Source of the DNA: Chromera velia
Lineage: Eukaryota > Sar > Chromeraceae
Assembly: GCA_018398765.1 (NCBI GenBank)
Contig: JAHBMJ010000015.1
Coordinates: forward strand, 1-12,500
Direction of reading: 5' to 3'
Length of the DNA stretch: 12,500 nucleotides
In this document: piece by piece, positions 1 to 7,231 of the stretch
Numbering within the stretch: the stretch's first letter is position 1
How the letters are laid out: every line of letters starts with the position of its first letter
Made by a program: the position numbers and the translations under genes
The notes under the pieces: generated by a model
The model's database searches: none
Told to the model about the DNA's origin: nothing
Seen by the model: only the letters and a program-made list of their open reading frames with translations

Positions 1-517
1 TCTGCACTGTCTTGTTCCCACATTTCATCGCTCGGACTTCCTCTCGCAAACGTGTCTGAGCATTTGGGTCTTTAAATTTCTTCCCAATCCTCTCTTTGAA
101 ATTCTCCCACCCCTGGAACGGCGTTCGGAGGTTTTCGAGCTCGTACCACCTCTGCAGGGGACAGGATAGGTACTGACATGCTGCTTCGCATTTTTCGGCT
201 TCCGACGCTCGCGACAAGCGAAGCCATCTTTCTGTCGTACGGAGCCAATCTGGGAGTTGCTTGCGACTGCTTGCATACGTGAACGGCTCTTTGGGTTTCA
301 AATTTGACTTCACGGCCGCTGGGGGGCTGTTCCCCGCGGTGCCCTGTTGTGCTGTCCCGACTGTCTGCTGGTGGTTGATCAGCTCTTGGTGCAGTTGTTG
401 ATTCTGTTGGGTCAACTGCCCGTTTTGGACCTGCAGTGCCTGGATCTCAGCTTGCTGCTGCTGTTGAGTTTGAATGAGCTGCTGGATGAGCTCAGGAGTG
501 ATAGTAGACGGATCCAT
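1..517 (-). CDS. gag: Partial Gag of an LTR retrotransposon (Ty3/gypsy-like)
   Basis: Reading the minus strand from the ATG at 517-515 gives an uninterrupted frame of 172 residues that leaves the window at base 1, so the C-terminal half and any pol are outside. Residues 10-50 are glutamine-rich with a coiled-coil look. A Ser/Pro/Ala linker follows, then a Gag-type core: LPDWLRTTERWLRL (88-101), ACQYLSCPLQRWYELE (113-128) and WENFKERIGKKF (137-148). Spaced tryptophans, the A..YL....W core and the W..F...I...F helix are typical of the retrotransposon Gag (capsid) domain, which packages element RNA into virus-like particles in the cytoplasm. The first Met was chosen because it opens the coiled region and lies about 80 bases from a primer-binding-like site. 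No break is seen in the visible part. The element class is inferred from Gag alone. Confidence 0.8.
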   Translation of the reverse strand, partial: MDPSTITPELIQQLIQTQQQQQAEIQALQVQNGQLTQQNQQLHQELINHQQTVGTAQQGTAGNSPPAAVKSNLKPKEPFTYASSRKQLPDWLRTTERWLRLSRASEAEKCEAACQYLSCPLQRWYELENLRTPFQGWENFKERIGKKFKDPNAQTRLREEVRAMKCGNKTVQ

Positions 518-580
518 CCTGCCCGCACTTCAAACAACGATTGAGAGGCAGAGCGGGGTCTCCCTGAGGCAGAGGACCGG

Positions 581-596
581 GGCTCTGCTGCTACCA
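581..596 (-). promoter_or_regulatory. Candidate primer binding site of the retrotransposon
   Basis: On the minus strand this reads TGGTAGCAGCAGAGCC, complementary to a tRNA 3' end finishing ...GCTGCTACCA. It lies 64 bases upstream of the Gag start codon, in the position expected for the site that primes reverse transcription next to the 5' LTR. Eukaryotic initiator Met tRNAs often end in GCTACCA, so that tRNA is the first candidate, but the host tRNA is unknown. The LTR edge beside it does not show a clean terminal CA, which lowers confidence. Confidence 0.35.
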
Positions 597-610
597 CGTC
601 AGATTTCCTC

Positions 611-632
611 CTAGACTAAGAACGTAGTCTAG
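611..632. repeat. Perfect 8-bp inverted repeat, 6-nt loop
   Basis: CTAGACTA (611-618), loop AGAACG, TAGTCTAG (625-632). The arms are exactly complementary. The hairpin sits next to the putative U5/primer-binding region of the retrotransposon, where structured RNA is common, so it may act in the element's RNA leader. That role is inference. Confidence 0.75.
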
Positions 633-735
633 TTGGGGACTCACCATACCTTACCTCCTTAAGTCTGTCACTCAGAGTTCACTTCCAAGGACTCCATTCA
701 AGCGACACAGACGGACGAAGACTGTACGGCATGCT

Positions 736-786
736 TCTATTTATTTCTGTATTGCAAGTCTATTATTTCTTTCTCTGTATTGTCAG
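736..786. repeat. Two imperfect tandem units of 23 and 28 bp
   Basis: Unit 1 (736-758) and unit 2 (759-786) both start TCTATT, continue with ATTTCT and end with CTGTATTG(C/T)(A/C)AG. Unit 2 has five extra bases in the middle. A third TCTAT follows at 787. They lie inside the putative LTR and include its AATAAA-type signal on the minus strand. Confidence 0.5.
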
Positions 787-965
787 TCTATCACTTAATT
801 CTCTTAGTGCACTTAATTAATGCCGGCCGGGCTTAGTATTGCGAAGTTAGTTTCCCAGTCCCAGTACTAGCAAAGTTTGGCGGGTGATCAAGTCGCCGTA
901 CAAGCCACAACGTAACGCATTCTTAAATAACAATACATTTTTTAATTATTATAATTTATAAGAAT

Positions 966-1054
966 GTGTGGTATCAGTTTTAATGTATAACTTTCATCAA
1001 TCTGAATTGAATTCCATTTAAGTACGACAACAAACGAACAAAAGTAAGCGCTAG
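966..1054 (+). repeat. Dispersed repeat A, copy 1
   Basis: About 90 bp starting GTGTGGTATCAGTTTTAA and ending GTAAGCGCTAG. It matches 1465-1555 in the same orientation with scattered substitutions and small indels. Shared blocks include AACTTTCATC, AATTCCATTTAAGTACG and AACAAAAGTAAGCG. Weaker AT-rich similarity extends upstream of both copies. It has no coding potential. It could be a terminal or internal piece of a small non-autonomous element. Confidence 0.75.
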
Positions 1055-1464
1055 AGTAGCTAGTAGAGTAGACAGGCTCTGCACGTAGGCATACGGTCGC
1101 AAAAGTAATAGAGGATGCATGCTATCGAACCACCCCTGCCTTCTGTCACTCTGTCTTTCCCTCGCGCTTTGTCAGAGAAAATCAAGCATAACTTAATATT
1201 ATCCCGGGACCGTAATTCTACTACATCCATGTTTATCGGCAGTAGTAATGGTTTTAAAGTTTGAAGTGCAAGACAAGAAATTCATGTATCGTGATGAGAT
1301 GTGTTATTGCATGTATGCGTGCATAGTGTGGAGTAATATGCATGAATATATGGTGCAAGGCGGACATTAGATAACTGGCACGCAGGTCTAGGGCTCCGGC
1401 CCCGAACACAATGTAATCCTGTAAAGCGGTCGCGACTGGATTATTTTTGAATTGCTATAAAAAC

Positions 1465-1555
1465 GTGTGGTATTAGTTTTAACAACTTTCATCCGAGTCA
1501 ATCTGAATTCAATTCCATTTAAGTACGGCAACAAACCAACAAAAGTAAGCGTTAG
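1465..1555 (+). repeat. Dispersed repeat A, copy 2
   Basis: Direct-orientation partner of 966-1054, about 500 bp away. It carries a short insertion after CTTTCATC (CGAGTCA) and lacks a few bases after GTTTTAA. The 410 bp between the copies contain no plausible gene. Confidence 0.75.
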
Positions 1556-2171
1556 CAACTGGATTTGTATCAAATGATCGAGTTTATTACTAGGTTCATT
1601 ACATGTACAGCACAAACGTACTAGGCTAAGAAGTCAGGCTAAGGGTGCACCTAGGGGTGCACATGCATGACTCTGAAAAGGAGGTCCGGGTCCTCGCTGC
1701 CCCTCTTCAAACGTGTCCCCAACGGCAGACCTCCGGCACCTGCATGAGAGCGGATGTTCAATTCTCTAGTCAATTCTGTACGCCCATTCTTAGAGTAAGA
1801 CGCACGGAGGCCCACGAGCTTGTTTTATTTTTTTATTCGTTTTCTCCAACCCTTTTTCCTCTTTTTTTTTGGGGGGGGGGAGGGGGTAGACATACACGCA
1901 GGTATCTCAACACGGAAAGAAACGTATTGACTATTCTATTCGACGAGACCACGAAGGACACAACGCGAAGACCAACCAAAAGAGACGGAATGAAGAAAAT
2001 AAGGGACGCATTACGGATCTGCAGAGAGAATTACAGAGACGCCTTCAATGGGAAATCGCGATGACCTGACCCATTTTTGAGCATGCATCCCGCAGTCAAA
2101 AGAGCTAGGAATTTGTTCGTGTCTCTTCCTGTGCATCGGTCTGTGAAGAAGAAAAGGAAACCGAATAAAGT

Positions 2172-2835
2172 CTAATCTGTCTCAATGGCTGCACGCCGAC
2201 CTCCGAAATGAATTTCGTCTCCGTCGCGTAACACACTCTCGTCTGTCTTCTTCCCGTTCACGAACAGGCCATTCAACGACCTGCATGCAGGGACAAATAC
2301 ATGCATGAATATTTCACTTGCTATGAGAATGAAGATTCGTTTGCTTTCTCTAGACTTCCGATCTTAGAGGCAGTCCACATGCCTGCAGGGCGACTGCAGT
2401 TTTTTGGCCTTGCTGGTCAAGAACGATGTGCGCGTGTGCTCACTTAGTCAACTGTGGGAGATACAGATAGATGTTTAAATATCAACACAGCAGATCCGAA
2501 TGCCAGTTCATCAGGAGGAATGCAGATTTATTTCGTCCTTTGTAAACCTGTGCGCTCGAGAAGAGAAGAAACTTCCCTTGCAACGCAACACCTCAGGCCC
2601 TTAGTTGACCTTCTGAGAAGATGATTGGGATGTGTCCAACAGCACTCTCTCACAGCCTGACTGACTGTGTGTCTGTTCTTCCAATCACCATTCCATACCC
2701 CCCCCTTTCTCTTCTTTCTCTTTCACACACACAGGCAGGGAGAGGGAGAGGGAGACGGAGACGGAGAGGGAGACAGAGACGGAACAAGAGATCATAAGGA
2801 AGTCTCAGTAAGCAAGAAAGGAAGGAAGGAAGGAA

Positions 2836-2914
<79 letters not shown>

Positions 2915-2940
2915 CAAAGAAAGAAAGAAAAGAAAGAAAG

Positions 2941-2972
<32 letters not shown>

Positions 2973-3000
2973 GAAAGAAAGAAAGAAAGAAAGAAAGACA

Positions 3001-3031
<31 letters not shown>

Positions 3032-3065
3032 GCAGAAAGAAAGAAAGAAAGAAAGAAAGAAAGGC

Positions 3066-3099
<34 letters not shown>

Positions 3100-4129
3100 G
3101 CAGAAAGAAAGAAAGAAAAGAAAGAAAGAAAGAAAAGAAAGAAAGAAAGAAAGAAAGGAACGAAGGAAGGAACGAAGGAAGCAAGGAAGGAAGGAAGGAA
3201 GGGAGAAAGAAGGAAGGAAGGTAGGAAGGAAGAAAGAAATGAAGGAAAGAAGGAAGGAAGAAAACTGATTTGAATGGACCACAACACAAACGGAAACTTG
3301 ATGCGAGCAGACCAACCTATTGTCCCGAATACAGAGAACAAAGTCCCTCTCTGCTTTCACTTCCCCGGGTCCCTCCATCGATACAGACCCCCCCACGACC
3401 CCCGAGCTAGACTGTGACTGTTCCCCTCTCCCACTACGGGCCCCGGCATTCCCCTGCATGACCCTGCCGGGGCCCGTTTGGGACCCTTCAGCCGCCCTCT
3501 GCCCTCCCCTATCAGCAGTCCCAAAGCGTCCCGAGCGAATGGTATCAGCTCCCCACCTCACAAACACATGCGCATGTCTCCGTGAGATCATTTGAGGCTG
3601 TGACCTGCATGCAAGGATTTCTTTGGCGTTCAATCCTCTTCCACAATCAAATTTCTTGTCCTCTCTTTATGGTGCTCAGTGAGCGAGGAAGTGATTGAGT
3701 AGTTCAGAAGGAAATACATTTGATCTTTTTGTCTTTTTTTTTTCTCTGAATGCTGCCCTCTTCTTCTGTCTGGGTGCATGTGAGCTCATTTTCCTCTTCG
3801 TACGAGAACAGTGCTGAAGTCCCTGCCCCGCCCCCCTCACGTTTACCACCATGCAAATGTTGTGACGCTTTTGGGTCAACGACAGAGCACAGAATGAAAC
3901 AGCGAGACACCGCAGTCGAGTAGAGAGGGAGACTAGGCATCCTGCAGTCGATCACCTCGCCTTCCCAGCAGACAATGCATTGATCTACCTCATTTCCGCA
4001 GAAGCGGTCGGTCAACCGATCGACTGACTTGCTATCAATTGTCAACTCGCATGTGGCAGAGCGCCCAATGACAACCGGATCTGCGCACACGGGGTCATGA
4101 TCGCAATCGGGGCAAGCAGCTTTACGCAT
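2172..4129 (-). CDS. FHA (forkhead-associated) domain protein, at least four exons
   Basis: FHA domains bind phosphothreonine peptides and usually act in signalling or DNA-damage complexes. No single frame shows the domain; its pieces lie in order on the minus strand. Exon 1 (4129-4029) encodes VVIGRSATCELTID, the strand holding the conserved GR, and ends at donor GTCAGT. Exon 2 (3604-3557) follows TGCATGCAG and encodes PQMISRRHAHVFV, with the conserved S-R-x-H. Its donor is GTGGGG, or GTGAGG slightly earlier. Exon 3 (from 2393, to about 2358) follows CTGCAG and supplies PAGMWTASKIG. Exon 4 (2280-2172) follows TGCATGCAG and encodes SLNGLFVNGKK, then LRDGDEIHFGG, ending in TAG. Phases agree for exons 1-2 and 2-3. 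The exon 3 end has no canonical GT in the required phase. The product is about 97 residues, little more than the domain. The N terminus may extend upstream: VGREDI precedes the Met in frame after a CAG at 4150-4152. Confidence 0.75.
2815..3264. repeat. Purine microsatellite (GAAA)n/(GGAA)n, about 450 bp
   Basis: Nearly every plus-strand base is A or G. GGAA units dominate both ends and GAAA units the middle. Interruptions recur in a pattern: GGAAAAAAAGAAG at about 2868 and 2956, GACAAAG at about 2913 and 2997, and GGCAGAAAG at about 3032, 3064 and 3100. This shows larger blocks of roughly 84-88 and 32-36 bp were duplicated. It lies in the second intron of the FHA gene, where the minus strand is a pyrimidine tract. 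All frames are open through it, so Ser/Phe/Leu-rich or Lys/Glu-rich ORFs here are artefacts. Confidence 0.95.
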
Positions 4130-4171
4130 GATGTCTTCTCTTCCGACCTGTGTCTATATACTTGCATGTGC

Positions 4172-4172
<1 letters not shown>

Positions 4173-4227
<55 letters not shown>

Positions 4228-4230
4228 GTG
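4173..4230. repeat. (TG)n microsatellite with TATG interruptions
   Basis: Pure TG from 4173 to 4209, then TG with three TA interruptions to 4230, followed by GGAAGGAAGG. It lies just upstream of the first recognised FHA exon on the minus strand, where it reads as (CA)n. It may therefore sit in an intron or the promoter region. Confidence 0.95.
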
Positions 4231-5050
4231 GAAGGAAGGAAGTGGGGGTCATGCAGTCGACAGAGACATCACAAAGGCCTGCCTGCGGGTACGGACGCGA
4301 CCAAAAAGGTCAATCGATTGATGAAAACATTGATGCAGTGAGAGAAGCAAAGCATCAAGGAGCTGTGACTTGATGCATGCAAGGAAGGAAAATGGATGAG
4401 CCTAGCTGACTTGTGGAGGTGCGGGAAGCCCAGACCTCTACTTTCTGGGACCTGCCGACCAGCCGTGCCACCACTGTTGTTCCATTTGGTGGACGTGCAC
4501 GGTCTGCATGCGGACACAGGACCGTGAGAGAGAAATGAAAGGAAGGAAAAGTGCGCGCTCTCTCTGCATGGTTGGGAAGGTACAGCCAGTATGCAATTTT
4601 GCTTCGTCTGTATGTAATCTCGTCTGACTGTCTGCCAAGCAGCACAACACGAAGCAGACCAAGCACGAGCGATTTTCACATGAAGACCAAACAGACAAGA
4701 GAGTCAGATCAGAGTAGTGTCTCTAAGATTGGCAGAGAAAGAGAGAAATGACCGCAGATGCACATGCGGAACGAGAAAATTGATTTTCTCTTTCCCCATA
4801 CAGTTCACAACTTCGTTTCATCACACACTCAAAGCAGCACTCTCTCCCAATTCCGATGTCAAGGTGGAAGAAAGGCACTGGAAATCCCGAACCAAAAGCA
4901 GCAGGGCAAGGAGAGCGAGCGACCAAAAAATAAAAATCTGTTTCTTTCCACGCTTAAGATTGATTCTCGCTTCTCCTTTGCGTCCGTGTTCCCGAGAGCG
5001 CGCCCATGTAGGAAGGCCACTTCCGGGTAGGAACAGCCACCCGCCTGTGC

Positions 5051-5087
5051 ATCCATCCATCCATCCATCCATCCATCCATCCATCCA
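5051..5087. repeat. (ATCC)9 microsatellite
   Basis: Nine perfect ATCC units. They give spurious Ile-His-Pro-Ser or Trp-Met-Asp-Gly repeats in translated frames. Confidence 0.95.
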
Positions 5088-5321
5088 ACTGCATACATGC
5101 GTATGTAAACGCCCACGCACACGCATACCTTTTTCTGAAGCAACTGATGCAGAAGCAGAGGCAGATGCACAGTACTTCCCGTTTATGTCCCTCCGTGCGA
5201 CTGCGATCCCCTCCGAGGGTGTGTCTCGTGTGCCGCTGAGCCTCCGGGGCGGGGTGCGGAGAGCCACGGAGGCACTCTGGAAAAGGGCCTGCATCCCGCA
5301 TCACGCAGTCCAGTCAACAAG

Positions 5322-5323
<2 letters not shown>

Positions 5324-5364
<41 letters not shown>
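5324..5364. repeat. (TC)20 microsatellite
   Basis: Uninterrupted TC dinucleotides, followed by GTACACACATGCATGCAC. It is a pyrimidine tract on the plus strand and has no coding role that I can support. Confidence 0.95.
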
Positions 5365-5367
<3 letters not shown>

Positions 5368-5619
5368 CACACATGCATGCACACACAATTAATAGTCAGG
5401 AAGGAAGGAAGACGCTAAGGGAAAGACAAAAGAGAAGGAAGTCCGGGAGGCAGCTTCCTTGCTGGCTTCTTCCTCTTATTGCTTGCTCATTTCCTTGCTC
5501 ACTTCACGCTTGCTCTCCTTCCTTCCGTTTTTCCTGATTTTCTACCATATTTTTTTCAGGCTCGGCCTTCGCGGAAAAATTTCGTTTCTCGGCTGGGCAG
5601 CGAAGTGACTCGGGGAATT

Positions 5620-6504
5620 TCACATTTTTGTTCTCCCGCTGACCTTCTGCTTCTCTGTCAGTGCTGGTCTTCTTTCCTCTGCATGCGCAGGCTCGTCTGC
5701 TGTCGCTTCTACGGCCTCCACTATCCTCCTCTTTCGGCCTCTTCCCCCTTCTCTCTCTTCTGCTGCCTCCTCCACAGCTTCCGCTCCCCTTTTCTTTCTC
5801 CCCCTGCCGAAACCCCCTTCATCATCGTGTTCTCCCACGCTCCGTTCTCCTCCCCATGACGCTGCAGCTGCTGCAGCTTCTTCCCTATGTGCCCTGCTCC
5901 CGACTCCATGCGACGCCTTCTCCCGAACAGCTGCTGCAGCAGATGAGGAAGAGGGACCTTCTTCCACTCTTTCTGCGTCTGCATCACGCCGTCTCAGCTC
6001 CCTTCGCCCCTGACCTCCATTCTGCTCACCCAAGGAGACACCACTGCTTTGAGAGGCACCTCCGTGCGCATCTGCTTGACGGGTCCGCTTTCGCGAGGCG
6101 GGTTCGAGGACATGTGCCGTTTCTCCCAGCGTCTCCTTCCTGGGTGGAGACGGCACAGTTGATAATCCTTTGAAATTGCCTCGTCTCCTCTCACGGCCCG
6201 CCGCGTCTTGCCATTGGTACCCCCTGGTCGCCATGGAAGGACTCTCTGCTTGTGGAGGTGCACGTTTGGGAGAAGCCCTCTGAGAAGCTCGCTTGGTAGA
6301 CGGCTGCAGAGGTCTTTGAGGCTCTCCGGCACTCAGGTGTTCCTGCGCCATTGCGAGACTGCTGCCTGCCATGTCAAACGGGTCACCTTCCTCTTCCTCC
6401 TCCTCATGTGCGTTCTCTCTGTTGCTGTCCTCACCTGCATCTTTGTCTTGTGTCTGCGCGTTCCCCCTCCTCCCTGTCAACCGGATCCGAAACCCTCTCT
6501 GCAT
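5620..6504 (-). CDS. Low-complexity charged protein with two AT-hook-like motifs
   Basis: A 294-residue frame. The first Met follows an in-frame TAG three codons earlier; that TAG ends CACTGTTAG, which could instead be a splice acceptor, so an upstream exon is possible. There is no signal peptide or membrane segment. An acidic run lies at 34-39, a Ser/Ala/Pro-rich stretch at 57-90, a poly-Ser/poly-Ala run at 185-192 and a poly-Ala run at 210-215. GRGRKKRG (233-240) and GRGRKRR (254-260) are spaced 21 residues apart within an imperfect duplicated unit of about 63 bp. GRGRK/R cores resemble AT-hooks or bipartite nuclear localisation signals, so a nuclear, DNA- or RNA-associated role is possible. 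I recognise no family. The opposite strand is partly open too (5661-6173), but its frame is shorter and less protein-like. Confidence 0.5.
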   Translation of the reverse strand: MQRGFRIRLTGRRGNAQTQDKDAGEDSNRENAHEEEEEEGDPFDMAGSSLAMAQEHLSAGEPQRPLQPSTKRASQRASPKRAPPQAESPSMATRGYQWQDAAGRERRRGNFKGLSTVPSPPRKETLGETAHVLEPASRKRTRQADAHGGASQSSGVSLGEQNGGQGRRELRRRDADAERVEEGPSSSSAAAAVREKASHGVGSRAHREEAAAAAASWGGERSVGEHDDEGGFGRGRKKRGAEAVEEAAEEREGGRGRKRRIVEAVEATADEPAHAEERRPALTEKQKVSGRTKM

Positions 6505-7231
6505 ACTGTCGATCTAACAGTGAGTCTGGCAGCCGGAGAGACGAAGGAGCGAAAGGAGCGGCCTTCAATTAAGAGCACATTCGCAATGAACTGCCCCGAA
6601 CAGCACGTGCGAGAATTTAGCCCTGTATACAATGCATGACCACTTGTCAGAGCAATGATGAACGGACCGTGAAGGATCGTGGATGGATCGTGGTGTTCGA
6701 TTCCACGCGCCCAGAAGCCAACAAACTCGACCTGCAGCTTATCTATTGCGGGACCATTCGACTTTTGGCTTTCCGGGGCCGTCTCCGACATGCAGAGCAG
6801 CCATATATGAGACGAGCCGATCATTTGGTGCGGTACTATAAGTATCTATAAGTGGTGCCATAGTGGTGCCCCATGAAGCTCTGACAGCCTGGCAGCTAGC
6901 AAGAACTAAGCCCTTAGAGACCACTCTGCATTCCTGAAAGCCTGCCATCAATGTTCTGGTGCGCATGTATCTCACTAGAATGTATGGAACTCTCTGCGCG
7001 AGGCCTGACTGTCAGCACTGGACCAGGAGAGTCTGGCAAGTCGGTCTGGTGCATGGTATCTTCGAAAAGCACTTGGTGACTGTGCCTCGTAGGGTCAATA
7101 GATGGACCTGCAAGTGTGGTTTACCTCATGCATTCAGCCGTACCTGAAGGTTTGTCTTCATTATTGATCCAGATCTGACTCGATCACTTTCTTGTAGACG
7201 GGCGGGAAAGGAGGGAGTTGACGGGGCTGCC
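6505..7231. other. Spacer upstream of the 553-residue gene, with weak ORFs
   Basis: Two short plus-strand frames are present. 6636-6851 contains DRGWIVVFDSTRPE and ADHLVRYYKYL but matches nothing I know. 6959-7147 ends VPRRVNRWTCKCGLPHAF, which recalls the first half (C-x-C) of a SWIM zinc finger without its second metal-binding half. Either could be transposon debris. A pyrimidine-rich CACTTTCTTGTAG ends at 7197 and donor-like GT sites occur at 7140 and 7150. A short 5'-UTR intron of 48-58 bp is therefore possible for the downstream gene. Confidence 0.35.

Larger units (their letters stand above)
597..909 (-). mobile_element. Putative 5' LTR of the Gag-bearing element
   Basis: This non-coding block sits directly upstream (minus strand) of the primer-binding-like site. 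Read on the minus strand it would begin with TGTGGCTTG near 909. It contains an AATAAA polyadenylation-type hexamer (complement at 740-745), a short tandem repeat (736-786) and a perfect hairpin (611-632) near its 3' end. The 3' LTR lies outside the window, so identity between the two LTRs, the decisive test, cannot be seen. Both borders are approximate, and the 3' border lacks the usual CA. Confidence 0.3.
910..2171. other. Gene-poor spacer
   Basis: Apart from the two repeat A copies, I see no supported gene. The longest open frame (1645-2064, plus) has no recognisable motif and runs through a T9-G10 homopolymer block at 1862-1880, so it is not called. The block just below 2172 should include the 3' UTR of the FHA gene on the minus strand. 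GCATGC occurs at 1117 and 2081. Confidence 0.5.
4231..5619. other. Gene-poor, microsatellite-bearing stretch
   Basis: No open frame here is convincing. The best minus-strand candidate is a short piece below 4507, after GCATGCAG, reading RARPPNGTTVVARLVGRS and then QKVEVWASRTSTSQ, with a donor-like GTCAGC near 4410. It could be an upstream exon of the FHA gene, but its phase does not join cleanly to the first recognised exon. The plus-strand frame 4717-5418 spans two microsatellites and is treated as spurious. Confidence 0.4.

Noticed and set aside
971-980. TGGTATCAG resembling a plant-type primer binding site
   Set aside because: It lies inside repeat A rather than next to an LTR end, and the second copy reads TGGTATTAG, so it is probably coincidence.
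1645-2064. 139-residue plus-strand ORF
   Set aside because: It runs through a T9-G10 block, shows no domain, and overlaps the likely 3' UTR of the FHA gene on the other strand.
2650-3633. Long Ser/Phe/Leu-rich and Lys/Glu-rich ORFs on both strands
   Set aside because: They arise because the (GAAA)n/(GGAA)n repeat is open in all frames. Only the first codons of the 327-residue minus frame are real, as FHA exon 2.
4097-4373. Cys/Val-rich ORFs
   Set aside because: Translation of the (TG)n microsatellite.
4717-5418. 233-residue plus-strand ORF
   Set aside because: It crosses (ATCC)n and (TC)n, has no motif, and its composition changes abruptly at each repeat.
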